Shown: positions 6,269 through 15,062 of the stretch, piece after piece | How the letters are laid out: every line of letters begins with the position of its first letter | How positions within the stretch are numbered: the first letter of the stretch is position 1 | NCBI GenBank assembly: GCA_041738505.1 | Contig: JBGSPQ010000030.1 | Span: 1 to 38,449, forward strand | Source: JBGSPQ01 sp041738505 | GTDB lineage: Bacteria > Patescibacteriota > Gracilibacteria > UBA1369 | Direction: 5' to 3' | DNA length: 38,449 bases | Translations under genes and position numbers: made by a program | The notes under the pieces: model-generated | Told to the model about the DNA's origin: nothing | Databases searched by the model: none | What the model saw: only the letters and a program-made list of their open reading frames with translations

Positions 6269-7000
6269 ATGCTTATAGAGGCGTTAAAATCAAAACTCAT
6301 TACGCCCGGAGACGACATTTACAAGGCTCTGTGTGAATCATTACATGGCAAAAAGCCCGGGGAAAAATCGGTGCTGGTGGTTTCATCCAAAGTAGTGGCC
6401 GTTACACAGGGACGGGTTAAAAAAATCACCTCAAAAAGTGAATTTGAAAGACTCGTGAAAGCGGAGGCGGACAGGGTTTTCGGAATTAAGAAAGAATCAA
6501 AAGCCTCCGCAACGGTAAATCCCGTCACCCTGACACTCAAAAACGGTATATTTATACCCTGGGCGGGCGTTGACCGATCAAACATTCAAAAAGGATATGC
6601 CGTCTTATGGCCGGAAAATCCGCAAGAAACGGCCGAGGAGCTCTTAATCAAACTGAAAAAGAAATACAAACTCAAAAAGGCCGGCGTAATAATCAGCGAT
6701 TCGTATTGCGCGCCTTTAAGACGCGGGGTGACCGCGGTTGCCCTGGCCTGCGCCGGAATCAAGGGAGTGCGGGAACTGAAAGGTAAAAAGGATTTATACG
6801 GAAACAAACTTACCGTAAGCAGACAGGCCGTCGCCGATATGCTGGCGTCCTCCGCCCATTTGGTAATGGGTGAAAGCGTTGAACAGACGCCGTTTGCCAT
6901 CATCACGGACGCCCCGGTGGAATATGAATCCAAAAAAAACAGCGGCAGCGATTTGCTCATGCCCTCCGATGAGTGCCTGTTTGCTCCTTTATATGGTTGA
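6269..7000 (+). CDS. CofE-like gamma-glutamyl ligase
   Basis: This 243-residue protein has the CofE (coenzyme F420-0:gamma-glutamyl ligase) fold. Recognisable segments are SVLVVSSKVVAVTQGR near the N-terminus, the basic-acidic stretch with NPVTLTLKNGIFIPWAGVD, the IISDSYCAPLRRGVTAVALACAG core, and LSVSRQAVADMLASSAHLVMGE-like helices near the C-terminus. CofE itself adds glutamates to F420 using GTP. In bacteria lacking F420, relatives are often labelled putative folate gamma-glutamate ligase, and the substrate here is unknown. No other F420 gene is in this window. There is no Shine-Dalgarno sequence. It is the first of four co-directional metabolic genes, separated by 53 nt from sdaAB. Confidence 0.82.
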   Translation: MLIEALKSKLITPGDDIYKALCESLHGKKPGEKSVLVVSSKVVAVTQGRVKKITSKSEFERLVKAEADRVFGIKKESKASATVNPVTLTLKNGIFIPWAGVDRSNIQKGYAVLWPENPQETAEELLIKLKKKYKLKKAGVIISDSYCAPLRRGVTAVALACAGIKGVRELKGKKDLYGNKLTVSRQAVADMLASSAHLVMGESVEQTPFAIITDAPVEYESKKNSGSDLLMPSDECLFAPLYG

Positions 7001-7053
7001 CAAACAGCCACGAAACCTCAAAATAGACGCAACAATATTTCCCGAAAAATCCG

Positions 7054-7767
7054 ATGGCCGCAAAAAAAAACATCACCGCGCCTCCCAAATATTCCATATT
7101 TGATATCGCGGGGCCTATTATGGTTGGGCCTTCTTCCTCCCACACCGCGGGCGCCTGCAAGTTGGGGCAGATTGCACGGGCTCTTTTTCACGGTACGCCG
7201 GACAAGGTGACTTTTATTCTGCACGGGTCTTTCGGCAAGGTATATAAAGGGCATGCCACGGATAAAGCTCTGCTTTCCGGTGTGATGAAATGGAAGACTT
7301 CCGATGAACGGATGAAAGAATCATTCAAATATGCCAAAAGAATCGGAATAGAGTTTGAATTCAGAATTCAGGATCTTGGAGAAATTCATCATCCCAATAC
7401 AGTAAAAATAATCCTGGAAAAAAAGGGGAGAAGGCCAATGTCAATGATTGGCGCTTCCATTGGAGGGGGGATCGTACAGGTGGTGAAAATAGACCAGTTT
7501 AACGTTTCCCTGCACGGAGTGGCCGGCCAGTATAAGACGCTGGTTGTCTGGCACGATAACCGCGAGGGGGTCAGAACGCCGCTTATTGAAGCGATTGAAA
7601 GAAAAAAAATCCGTGTGCATGACATCCAGACCGCCAGGGTGGGTGATCAGGCGCTTTCGGTAATAAACATGGAGGGTAGAAGGCTTAAGCTGGCGGAAGT
7701 GCTGGAAATGGAAAAACTGGACGGCATAAGCGACATCCGTTCGCTGACAACTCTTGATAAACAATAA
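7054..7767 (+). CDS. sdaAB: L-serine dehydratase, beta subunit
   Basis: This 237-residue protein is the beta chain of the iron-sulfur L-serine ammonia-lyase, which converts serine to pyruvate and ammonia. The N-terminus has the family's FDIAGPIMVGPSSSHTAGAC block. Next come the HGSFGKVYKGHATDKALLSG region and a GASIGGG segment, then a C-terminal ACT-like domain (about 150-225) that could bind serine or another regulator. It is followed after 8 nt by the alpha subunit, so the enzyme is of the split type with beta encoded first. No iron ligand is expected in this chain. Confidence 0.92.
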   Translation: MAAKKNITAPPKYSIFDIAGPIMVGPSSSHTAGACKLGQIARALFHGTPDKVTFILHGSFGKVYKGHATDKALLSGVMKWKTSDERMKESFKYAKRIGIEFEFRIQDLGEIHHPNTVKIILEKKGRRPMSMIGASIGGGIVQVVKIDQFNVSLHGVAGQYKTLVVWHDNREGVRTPLIEAIERKKIRVHDIQTARVGDQALSVINMEGRRLKLAEVLEMEKLDGISDIRSLTTLDKQ

Positions 7768-7775
7768 TCGTTATA

Positions 7776-8681
7776 ATGTACGAATTTAAGACCGCACAGG
7801 AATTATTGCATCTCTGCGCCAGGCATAAATGCCGCGTATCCGAAATGACAGTGCTGTATGAAATGGAATTTTCGGGCAGTCCGCGCGGTGAAGTGCTTTC
7901 CAGGATGAGAAGAAACAAAGTGATTATGAGAGAGGCCGTGAAAGCGGCTATAAGAAAACAAAAAAAAACTTCCTACGGGATGTCGGGGGGCGATGCCGCG
8001 AAACTTTTAAAGGCGTCCAGAAGCAAAAAAATGGCCGTGTCACCGTTGGTGGCCAGAGCGATGGCTTATGCGGTGGCCACGGGGGAGACCAATGCCGCCA
8101 TGGGCAGGATTTCGGCTTTCCCCACGGCGGGAGGCGCCGGCGTGATTCCGGGGGTTTTGCTTTCCGCATCCGAAAAATGGAATTTGAGCGAGCAGAAACT
8201 GCTTAGGGGGCTCTTTACCGCCGGCGCCGTCGGTAAAATCATCGCCGAAAACGCAACTCTTTCCGCCGCCGCCGGGGGATGTCAGGCCGAAGTTGGCGCA
8301 GCGACGGCCATGGCCGCCGCCGGACTCACCGAAATGAGAGGGGGAACGCCGGAGCAATGTTTAAACGCGGCCGCCATAGCATTAAAAAGTTATCTGGGCC
8401 TTATCTGCGATCCCCTTGGAGGGCTTGTAGCCGTGCCCTGCATTAAAAGAAACATGCTGGGGGCATCCGCCGCCTGCGCCGCATCCGACGCTTCCATTGC
8501 CGGAGTGAAAAGTTTTGTTCCCTTTGACGAAGTCGTTTTTGCCATGAAGAACGTTGCCAAAACAATGTCATACAAACTGCGGGAGACCGCGCTTGGCGGC
8601 CTCGCCGTAACCAAAACCGGTCTGCGTATCAGGAAAAAAATGGGCTTGAACGGCATAAAACAGGATGAAAATGAAAATTAA
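7776..8681 (+). CDS. sdaAA: L-serine dehydratase, iron-sulfur alpha subunit
   Basis: This 301-residue catalytic subunit has three cysteines, C169 (AAGGCQAEVG), C211 (ICDPLGGL) and C222 (VPCIKRN). Their spacing of 42 and 11 matches the three [4Fe-4S] ligands in the structurally known Legionella enzyme. Glycine-rich PTAGGAGVIPG and GGTPEQC segments are present. The C-terminal tail (QDENEN) has no cysteine, so the tail-in-mouth fourth ligand known from the single-chain enzyme is absent, as expected if the site is left open here. It forms the enzyme with sdaAB immediately upstream. Serine deamination would give this organism pyruvate and ammonia. Confidence 0.93.
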   Translation: MYEFKTAQELLHLCARHKCRVSEMTVLYEMEFSGSPRGEVLSRMRRNKVIMREAVKAAIRKQKKTSYGMSGGDAAKLLKASRSKKMAVSPLVARAMAYAVATGETNAAMGRISAFPTAGGAGVIPGVLLSASEKWNLSEQKLLRGLFTAGAVGKIIAENATLSAAAGGCQAEVGAATAMAAAGLTEMRGGTPEQCLNAAAIALKSYLGLICDPLGGLVAVPCIKRNMLGASAACAASDASIAGVKSFVPFDEVVFAMKNVAKTMSYKLRETALGGLAVTKTGLRIRKKMGLNGIKQDENEN

Positions 8682-8738
8682 TCAACCAAAGGAAACTGTC
8701 CCTGCAAAATCAAATCCGTGTTAAAATTTTTTGGCATC

Positions 8739-9344
8739 ATGCAAAATAACGGCAAATTTAGAATCGGCGTTTTGGCCTCCACCAAAGGCACGGATCTGCA
8801 GGCCATCATTGATGAAATCAACAACGGCAAAATGCCCGGGATAGAAATTGCGGTGGTTGCCGGCAACAAGCGCAACGCTTACGCGCTGGAGCGAGCCAGA
8901 TTGCAGGAAATCAAAGCGATTTTTGTGGATCCCAAAGACAAAACCAGAGAGGAGTACGACCGCGAACTGGCGGAGCTGATGAAACGGGAAAATGTTGATT
9001 TGGTGGTTTTAATCGGCTACATGAAAATACTTACACCGGAATTCGTCCGCATGTTTCCGCGCAGAATCATTAACGTGCATCCTGCACTGATGCCTAAATT
9101 CGGCGGGCCCGGGTTTTTCGGTTCCAACGTGCACGAAGAAGTACTGAAGGCCAATGAAAAAGAAACGGGTTGCACAATCCATTTTGTGGATGAAAATGTG
9201 GACTCCGGTGAAATTATAGTTCAGGAAAAAGTCGCGGTGTCCCCGGGGGAAACAGTGGAAAGCCTTAAAGAAAAAGTACAGACACTGGAGAAAAAACTCT
9301 ACCCCGAAGTAATCAGAAAGTTTGCATCGGGTGAAATCAAGTAA
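8739..9344 (+). CDS. purN: phosphoribosylglycinamide formyltransferase
   Basis: PurN transfers formyl from 10-formyl-tetrahydrofolate to GAR, the third step of purine synthesis. From ATG 8739 the protein has 201 residues, the usual length. The catalytic triad is visible as N112 and H114 in INVHPALMPKFGG and D155 in NVDSGEII. The N-terminal FRIGVLASTKGTDLQAII matches the GAR-binding loop, although the usual SGSGTN is altered to STKGTD. An in-frame GTG at 8718 would add seven residues; I prefer the ATG because it sits right before the conserved beta-strand. The other purine genes are elsewhere in the window. Confidence 0.92.
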   Translation: MQNNGKFRIGVLASTKGTDLQAIIDEINNGKMPGIEIAVVAGNKRNAYALERARLQEIKAIFVDPKDKTREEYDRELAELMKRENVDLVVLIGYMKILTPEFVRMFPRRIINVHPALMPKFGGPGFFGSNVHEEVLKANEKETGCTIHFVDENVDSGEIIVQEKVAVSPGETVESLKEKVQTLEKKLYPEVIRKFASGEIK

Positions 9345-9369
9345 GAGCCGCCCCGGCTCTGTAAATCCA

Positions 9370-9828
9370 CTAACAAGTGCCCGCCAGTTCGCCTCCGTTT
9401 TCCTGCCAGGCGCCGATTCCGCCATCCAGGTTGTAAACGTTTTCAAACCCCAGCCCCTCCATCAGTTTTATGGATTCTCCGCTTCTTCTGCCGCTTCTAC
9501 AGTAGACCAGATACGTTTTGGCCTTATCCAGTTTGCTTAATTCATCGGCAAATGAATCCTCATAAAAATCAATATTAAGCGAATTTTTTATACAGCCTTC
9601 GGTTCGCTCTTCGGGTGTTCGTACGTCCAGAACGGTAAAATTTTCGTTACCGGAATTTTCGGCGATAAAACTTCCGGCTTCGGAGGGATTAAGATTATGG
9701 TCTGCAAAACTCATGTTTGTGGAGGATAATACATTTGTCATTGTGTCACCGCCTGTTTCAGCGGGTGCGCTACATCCCGCAAGCAATAAAACCACTAAAG
9801 CAAATGAAATAAATAAGGGGGATTTCAT
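9370..9828 (-). CDS. rhodanese-like domain lipoprotein
   Basis: From ATG 9828 this is a 152-residue lipoprotein. The signal peptide ends in LLAGC (lipid-modified C19), followed by a Ser/Thr-rich linker and a rhodanese domain at about residues 50-150. The domain has LDVRTPEERTEGCI, active-site loop C110-RSGRRS and the terminal NLDGGIGAW. Rhodanese domains move sulfane sulfur via the active-site cysteine. Outside the membrane the substrate is unknown. An upstream in-frame start at 9855 would overlap the preceding glycosyltransferase; the later start gives a proper signal peptide and an 11-nt gap. It ends convergently with purN, 25 bp apart. Confidence 0.88.
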   Translation of the reverse strand: MKSPLFISFALVVLLLAGCSAPAETGGDTMTNVLSSTNMSFADHNLNPSEAGSFIAENSGNENFTVLDVRTPEERTEGCIKNSLNIDFYEDSFADELSKLDKAKTYLVYCRSGRRSGESIKLMEGLGFENVYNLDGGIGAWQENGGELAGTC

Positions 9829-9839
9829 AAATATTGTTG

Positions 9840-10634
9840 TTAAGATTTTCGCCATTTCCAGAAGTATTTAATAGCACTAATTACGTGTTTCCAAAACACT
9901 TTTTTAAATAACAGCCGGAAAGTACTGCCCTGGCTTAGTCTTTTGTGGTAGTGAGTAAGTTCAATTTCCGGATTGTAAATGACTTTAAAGCCGGCCTTTT
10001 TAATCTCTCTGCAAAGGTCAAAGTCCTCCATAAAAAGGGGATATCTTTCATCAAAACCGCCGACTTCTTCAAACACATGGCGCGGAATTATCATGGCGGC
10101 GCCGGTTAACAAATCCACTTCGCGGACCGCGGTATGGTCAAAATCCTCCATCAGGTATTTTTGTACGCGATTCTTAAAAAAAGGCAGTTTGCCAAGAAAA
10201 GTCCTGTTCAAAACCAGGTCGGTGAATTTCATTTCCCTTCTGCATGATTCCTGGACTTTACCGCTTGAATAAACGAGTTTCGGCCCCATGATTCCGGTGT
10301 CGCGGTGGCGGTCCATGAATTCGACCGTTTTTTGCAGACTGTCTTCTTTAACCGTAACATCGGGGTTGTGCAGGAAAAGGTGCTCGCCGCCGGCGACTTT
10401 GGCTCCCAGATTATTGCCCCGGCCGAACCCCACGTTTTTGGGGGATTTGATTAGCGTTATGCGCATATCGCCCGCGGCTTTCTCCAGAAAACTCAAACTT
10501 TCCGTATCCGTGGAATTATTATCAACCACAATAATTTCATATTCAAAATCGGTAACGCTCTTTTCCAGAGCCTCCACCGCCATCCGCGGAAAATACTTAT
10601 GATTGTAATTTACAATTATGACGGAAAGCTTCAT
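9840..10634 (-). CDS. family 2 glycosyltransferase
   Basis: This 264-residue GT-A fold enzyme probably adds a sugar to a surface polysaccharide or lipid-linked glycan. Sequence landmarks are SVIIVNYNH at the start, VVDNNSTD for the nucleotide, NVGFGRGNNLG, the metal-site FLHNPDVTV, GAAMIIPR and GGFDERYPLFMEDFDLC near residue 215. No transmembrane helix is evident, but the basic aromatic C-terminus (KYFWKWRKS) may touch the membrane. It overlaps the upstream nucleotidyltransferase by 4 bp (ATGA type), indicating co-translation. Donor and acceptor cannot be told from sequence. Confidence 0.88.
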   Translation of the reverse strand: MKLSVIIVNYNHKYFPRMAVEALEKSVTDFEYEIIVVDNNSTDTESLSFLEKAAGDMRITLIKSPKNVGFGRGNNLGAKVAGGEHLFLHNPDVTVKEDSLQKTVEFMDRHRDTGIMGPKLVYSSGKVQESCRREMKFTDLVLNRTFLGKLPFFKNRVQKYLMEDFDHTAVREVDLLTGAAMIIPRHVFEEVGGFDERYPLFMEDFDLCREIKKAGFKVIYNPEIELTHYHKRLSQGSTFRLLFKKVFWKHVISAIKYFWKWRKS

Positions 10635-11965
10635 GTGTTTTTTAATTTCTTCTGCATTTCGGCGCGCACCGCCGGACTCAATTGGGCGGTATTGTCCTTT
10701 ATCACAAGCTCGGTCTTGCCGTAAACATATTTGCCTTCCTCAACATCGCCCGCCACCACAATTCCCGCACCCACCATGGCATTCCTGCCGATTTTTACCC
10801 CCGGCATAAAGCTCGTGTTAATGCCGCATCGGACACCGCTGCCCATAATCAGCCCCAGTTTATTCCTGTCCGCGCTCACTTTGCTTCCGTCCACATTCAC
10901 CAAAATAGCCTCTTCATCCAGCCTTAAGTTGCCGGTCACCGTACCCGCTCCAAAAGAGCAGTTATCACCGATAATTGAATCTCCGATGTAATTGGAATGC
11001 GTCCAGACGCAGTTGCCCACGTAACTTCTGGCCACCTCCGTGCCAAAACCGATTACGCAGTTGTCCCCGATATGCGAATTACGCACCAGCGCGTTTGTGG
11101 CAATAACCGTGTTCCTGCCGATATATGCCGGCCCCGCCACCACCGCGTTATCCAGAATTTTAACCCCGTCCTCCAGGTACACGCCTCCTTTTATTGTTGC
11201 GGTATCTGCAATTTCAATACCCTTGTTTTCCAGATTCTGGATTTCATACTCGGAAAGCGAATAAAGAAAATGTTCCATCAAATCCAATACATGCCACGGA
11301 TACTTTATTGGCTTCCAAAAGCCTTCATAAGGAATAGCCCTGATCCGTGCGCCCTTCCGCATCATCTCCGCGAGCGCCGCTTCATATCTATCATCATTTT
11401 CGGAATCAATTGACTCCAGTGTTTTAAAAAGATCGCCGCTCTGGCCGAAATAATGCACCACAATGTTTACCAGATTGCTCGGCTCGTTGCCCTTGCCGGG
11501 TTTTTCCACAATATCCTTGCAGAAAAAATCCGCATCCGTTTTTAAATAACCGCCCGGAAAATAAGAATCAACCTCTTTTGCAAGCAGAAGGCCGTGTTCC
11601 GCAACGCGGTGCGCCGCCATAATCTGCTCAAACGCCGAACTTTCAATCACGTCGTTGCCGCTCACAATCAAAATAGGATCCTTCTTGGCAACCATATTTT
11701 TAGCCGCCAGAACGGCTCCCGCCATACCCTCATCCAAATTATCCTGCTCCACGACAGTCACTTCATTCGGTACGTTTTTCACCAACGCCGAAATCTCTTC
11801 CAGATTGTGCGCCCCGCCAACCACTACAACATCTTTAAATCCGCCTTTATACAGCTGTTCCAACTGCCATTGCAATAAAGGTTTTCCCAGAAAATTCAAA
11901 AAGTTCTTGTCCCCGAGCGGATTAAGCCTTTTGCTCCTGCCCGCCGCCAATAAAATTGTTTTCAT
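10631..11965 (-). CDS. sugar-1-phosphate nucleotidylyltransferase with left-handed beta-helix (GlmU-like)
   Basis: From ATG 11965 the protein has 444 residues. The N-terminal half is a nucleotidyltransferase: KTILLAAGRSKRL, where AAGRSKRL replaces the usual GxGTRM, then K in DKNFLNFLGKPLL, and VSGNDVIE. The C-terminal half, from about residue 250, is a hexapeptide left-handed beta-helix with repeats such as VVAGPAYIGRNTVIA and HIGDNCVIGFGTEV. This two-domain plan resembles GlmU and archaeal bifunctional sugar-nucleotide enzymes. It likely supplies an activated sugar, perhaps for the coupled glycosyltransferase. The exact substrate is not recognisable. The upstream ATG at 11989 adds only eight residues unlike the family start. 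Confidence 0.82.
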   Translation of the reverse strand: MKTILLAAGRSKRLNPLGDKNFLNFLGKPLLQWQLEQLYKGGFKDVVVVGGAHNLEEISALVKNVPNEVTVVEQDNLDEGMAGAVLAAKNMVAKKDPILIVSGNDVIESSAFEQIMAAHRVAEHGLLLAKEVDSYFPGGYLKTDADFFCKDIVEKPGKGNEPSNLVNIVVHYFGQSGDLFKTLESIDSENDDRYEAALAEMMRKGARIRAIPYEGFWKPIKYPWHVLDLMEHFLYSLSEYEIQNLENKGIEIADTATIKGGVYLEDGVKILDNAVVAGPAYIGRNTVIATNALVRNSHIGDNCVIGFGTEVARSYVGNCVWTHSNYIGDSIIGDNCSFGAGTVTGNLRLDEEAILVNVDGSKVSADRNKLGLIMGSGVRCGINTSFMPGVKIGRNAMVGAGIVVAGDVEEGKYVYGKTELVIKDNTAQLSPAVRAEMQKKLKNT

Positions 11966-12154
11966 CGTGATACCGTAAAAAAAAACCATAATAACGGCAT
12001 TATTCTAATAAAATCAGCCGATAAAAGCCAGACGCAAATATTGGTCAAATGGATGGCCCGCATACGGAAGAAAGAAACAAAGGCCACCCCGGGGGAATAA
12101 TATAATTAACTCCCCGTCAATCCCTCCCTTGATGGGGGGAAAAGGTGGTGTCCC

Positions 12155-12637
12155 TCATGGTTGATCCCAGAGACCCGGCCGCACCATCACGACGTATCGT
12201 GTCGGTACGAGTATCGGATCGTCCAGGAAGGTCTGGAAGGCAATGTGCCCCCGGACCTGCTGACCTTTTGGGGGGTCATAGATAACCACCCAGAATCGGT
12301 CATCCCCCACGCCCCATTGTTCGGCGTGGACGAACTGACCGCTTAGGTTAAGGTGTTCGTCATTTCTGACCGGGGGGAAAGGAAGGAAATACTGGAGCAC
12401 GTCTTCATCGGGGCGAACGTCGAAAGTCCGTTCCACGGCGGTATCGTGCCAGAAATCCCGCCCATAGGTGCCCCACGTGAATACCACGTCAACCCCTTTC
12501 CGGAGTTCGAAGATCAAATCCTCGTTGGCCTTGAGGACAGGATCCTCACCTTGGTACCAGACGGAACCGGAAGATGCGGGCGCGCAAGCGCACGAGCCGA
12601 AGAGAATAACATAAATGAGGCCGATTATTCGGTACAT
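12155..12637 (-). CDS. orphan secreted or lipoprotein-like hypothetical protein
   Basis: I do not recognise this 160-residue protein. The N-terminus is a hydrophobic signal (YRIIGLIYVILFGSCACAP) with cysteines at a plausible lipobox, though it is not canonical. The rest is beta-rich and aromatic, with WGTYGRDFWHD in the middle and RYVVMVRPGLW near the C-terminus. Unlike nearly all neighbours it has a clear Shine-Dalgarno sequence (GAGAGGA at 12651-12645) and its own promoter with a leader of about 100 nt. It is also richer in G+C. These traits it shares with the orphan at 36818, which suggests a separate expression class or recent acquisition. Confidence 0.65.
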   Translation of the reverse strand: MYRIIGLIYVILFGSCACAPASSGSVWYQGEDPVLKANEDLIFELRKGVDVVFTWGTYGRDFWHDTAVERTFDVRPDEDVLQYFLPFPPVRNDEHLNLSGQFVHAEQWGVGDDRFWVVIYDPPKGQQVRGHIAFQTFLDDPILVPTRYVVMVRPGLWDQP

Positions 12638-12644
12638 AGTTCAT

Positions 12645-12651
12645 TCCTCTC
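12645..12651 (-). promoter_or_regulatory. Shine-Dalgarno site of the 12155-12637 gene
   Basis: GAGAGGA sits 7 nt before the ATG on the minus strand. It is one of only two clear Shine-Dalgarno sequences in the window. Confidence 0.6.
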
Positions 12652-12747
12652 AAAATCCGTATGCGGGTGTCAAAGATCCCGCCAATGGTTACTTTTTTAG
12701 GACAAACGGACAAAGCCGCCCATCAGTCCCATTGAACGAGGAGGTAA

Positions 12748-12775
12748 ATAATACCACAAAACAATCAAAAGTCAA
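12748..12775 (-). promoter_or_regulatory. promoter of the orphan gene at 12155-12637
   Basis: On the minus strand TTGACT (12775-12770), a 16-bp spacer and TATTAT (12753-12748) preceded by TGG are present. It lies at the very 3' end of the upstream purP-like gene. The start is expected near 12741. Confidence 0.6.
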
Positions 12776-12776
12776 T

Positions 12777-13946
12777 CTAAGTCACAATTTCATTTAGCCT
12801 GTCTTTCTTGATTGCAGTCTGCACTTCCATGGCAATCCTTTCGCCGTAGCTCATGCTATCGCCGTAAAGGTAGCCGGAATAAGGGGTGTATCTGGTCCCC
12901 GGGGAACCCGGAATCCTCATACTAACGTCAAAAATCACAATCTCCTCCCTGCCTTCTTCGGCCGTAACCGCTCCCTGCAGTGCAAACGGCCCGATAATTC
13001 CCGGCGGATTTTCCTGTTTAGTCAGATTTACAAATTTTTCCCCGATGTCAAACGCCTTTTCCAGCAAAGATTCCTTAACCGTGATTGTAACATGTCCGGT
13101 TTCAATCATCTTGGGTCGAACATACTTTAAAACCTCCGTCTGTTCAGGGGCGGTCAATCTCAGCAGTCCGTCCAGGTTTGTCTGCCTGCGCATATCCGTG
13201 CCCATCAGTTCAAGTTCATTATCAATCGCCGAATAAAAATAATTAAAATTCACGTGCGCCCCAACTACAAATTCTTCAATCACAGCTTTGTCCAGATTGG
13301 TTTGATTGATTACCCCTTCATCCAAAAGATCCTTGGATTTTTTGGCAAAATCATCGGGACTGGAGGCGACAAAAAACGCTCGTTCGTAGCCGCGGTTGGC
13401 TTCATTCACCTTTACCATCACCAGTTTGTCAATTTCTTCCGGCACGTTGTAAATCTTTGGGAACCTGATTCCCGCCTGCTCAAGCAGATAATATTGGTTC
13501 ATTTCCACATCCCTTTCCTCCAGTTTCAGCAAATTCCTGGTTCCGAGAATGGGCACCAGAAAATCGTTTTCAATCTCCGCAAAATTACAGTAAACCCAAA
13601 AATACCTGTTATGAATGAAAATGGTGTTAAGCGCTCTAAGCTGTTCCTGCACTTGGGGTTTTACAATGTCCGCGAATTTATCCACCAAAATAACCTCATC
13701 CACACAACCTTTTGTGGACTGCCACGGCTTTAACTGGCCCGGCACTACATCCATGTCCGGCATTGAGCGGAAGTATTTATCATAAGTTTTTTCGCGCCCT
13801 TTCTGGCAGACCGCCACCGTCCTAAAGCCGTACTTTTTTGCACCGTGGCAGACATCCAGTCCGCTGTGGCCGCCCAAAACGCCAATGGTAATCTGGCTCT
13901 TGTCGTATTTGGCAAGAATATCGTTAATCTGCTGGGAAGAAATCAT
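12777..13946 (-). CDS. purP: PurP-family ATP-grasp ligase, second paralog
   Basis: From ATG 13946 this is a 389-residue PurP family member. PurP makes FAICAR from AICAR, formate and ATP in archaeal purine synthesis. The N-terminal domain has VLGGHSGLDVCHGAKKYGFRTVAVC, the ATP-grasp core has KVNEANRGYERAFFV and VIEEFVVGAHVNFNYF, and the C-terminal domain ends GPFALQGAVT, FDVSMRIPGSPGTRYTPYSG and SYGERIAMEV. It is clearly homologous to the neighbouring gene but diverged. Archaea also carry PurP paralogs whose second copy has an unproven role. An upstream in-frame start at 13991 would overlap the first paralog by 35 nt; the chosen start leaves 10 nt. Confidence 0.82.
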   Translation of the reverse strand: MISSQQINDILAKYDKSQITIGVLGGHSGLDVCHGAKKYGFRTVAVCQKGREKTYDKYFRSMPDMDVVPGQLKPWQSTKGCVDEVILVDKFADIVKPQVQEQLRALNTIFIHNRYFWVYCNFAEIENDFLVPILGTRNLLKLEERDVEMNQYYLLEQAGIRFPKIYNVPEEIDKLVMVKVNEANRGYERAFFVASSPDDFAKKSKDLLDEGVINQTNLDKAVIEEFVVGAHVNFNYFYSAIDNELELMGTDMRRQTNLDGLLRLTAPEQTEVLKYVRPKMIETGHVTITVKESLLEKAFDIGEKFVNLTKQENPPGIIGPFALQGAVTAEEGREEIVIFDVSMRIPGSPGTRYTPYSGYLYGDSMSYGERIAMEVQTAIKKDRLNEIVT

Positions 13947-13956
13947 GTTGTTAAGG

Positions 13957-14997
13957 TTATCCAAGTACTTCGTTGAGCCTGCCCGTTTCAATCGCCGTTT
14001 TTAATTCACGTGCAATCCGACGGCCGGTGCTCATGGGCTCATTATACCTTAACCACGTGTAAGGGGAACCGTTAATATATGGATTTGTTCCGGCCACTAT
14101 TCTGGCGGATATTTCAAAAACGTAAAAATTCAAATCGGGATCCAATATCGCCTCCAGGCAGAACGGGCCGAAAAGTCCTTTGTCCATAATTTCCCCGGTT
14201 TTATAACTGGTCAGTTTTTTGGATTCTTTAACCACACTTTCACCCATGGCGAAAATATCCTTAAGTAATGATTCTCTTACCACCAGCGGAATATTTCCGG
14301 TTATCGTATAACTTGTTCTTATGTTGGCGTCTATCTGGTCGTTTGCCGCTATCCTTCCAATTGAGTCGGCGTTGGACTCATATCTCTTGTCAAAACTCAT
14401 CACCTCCAGTTCGCCCGTCAGCCCGGACTGAAAGTAGTGCGTATAAATGGGAACACCCACAATATATTCCTGAATAACAAAGCCTTCATGTTCGGGGTAA
14501 TCCTTGATTCTTTCATAAAATTCATCGGGTGAATTGGCTATAAAATAACCCTTTCCCCCCTTGGCTCCATGGAATTTGATGATCACCGGCCTGTCAATTT
14601 CCTCGGGTTTTTTCAGGATTTTTGGAAGTCTCAGGCCGGCCGCCTTCAGCCAGATTCTTTCCTTGTCCCTGTCCGATTCCCACTCCAGAATGCCTTTGGT
14701 GCCGTAGTGCATCGCGCGGATGTCCTGAACCTTTTCCCAGCCCAGATAACTCACAAAAGAACCATGCGGAATAATAATGGCATTCTTCTTAATCAGGTCA
14801 TCTTCAACCTGAAAGCAGTCCTTAAATGAATCCAACACAATGATTTCATCCGCCAGACCGAAATGTTCATACACATGTTCTTCTCCCTTCACGCAGACAC
14901 ACATTGTTTTAAAGCCCTCATCCCTCGCCCCTTTCAATATTTGAAGAGCGGTGTGGCTTCCCAACGTGCAAATGGCATAATCGCTAACTTTGCCCAT
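13957..14997 (-). CDS. purP: PurP-family ATP-grasp ligase, first paralog
   Basis: This 346-residue protein has the two-part PurP architecture. The N-terminal domain starts ICTLGSHTALQILKGARDEG; the ATP-grasp part has VIIKFHGAKGGKGYFIA and FVIQEYIVGVPIYTHYF. The C-terminal domain has FGPFCLEAIL, FEISARIVAGTNPYING and PMSTGRRIARELKTAIE, the closest match to archaeal PurP. The likely reaction is AICAR + formate + ATP to FAICAR. The full-length bacterial PurH at 16220 can do the same step from 10-formyl-folate, so the genome appears to carry two routes. It is transcribed with the second paralog downstream (10-nt gap). Confidence 0.86.
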   Translation of the reverse strand: MGKVSDYAICTLGSHTALQILKGARDEGFKTMCVCVKGEEHVYEHFGLADEIIVLDSFKDCFQVEDDLIKKNAIIIPHGSFVSYLGWEKVQDIRAMHYGTKGILEWESDRDKERIWLKAAGLRLPKILKKPEEIDRPVIIKFHGAKGGKGYFIANSPDEFYERIKDYPEHEGFVIQEYIVGVPIYTHYFQSGLTGELEVMSFDKRYESNADSIGRIAANDQIDANIRTSYTITGNIPLVVRESLLKDIFAMGESVVKESKKLTSYKTGEIMDKGLFGPFCLEAILDPDLNFYVFEISARIVAGTNPYINGSPYTWLRYNEPMSTGRRIARELKTAIETGRLNEVLG

Positions 14998-15062
14998 GAA
15001 TCAAATCAAAAAAGTATTTAAAATATTCTAACCACAACTTTTTGATTTTGTCCAAGGAAAAA

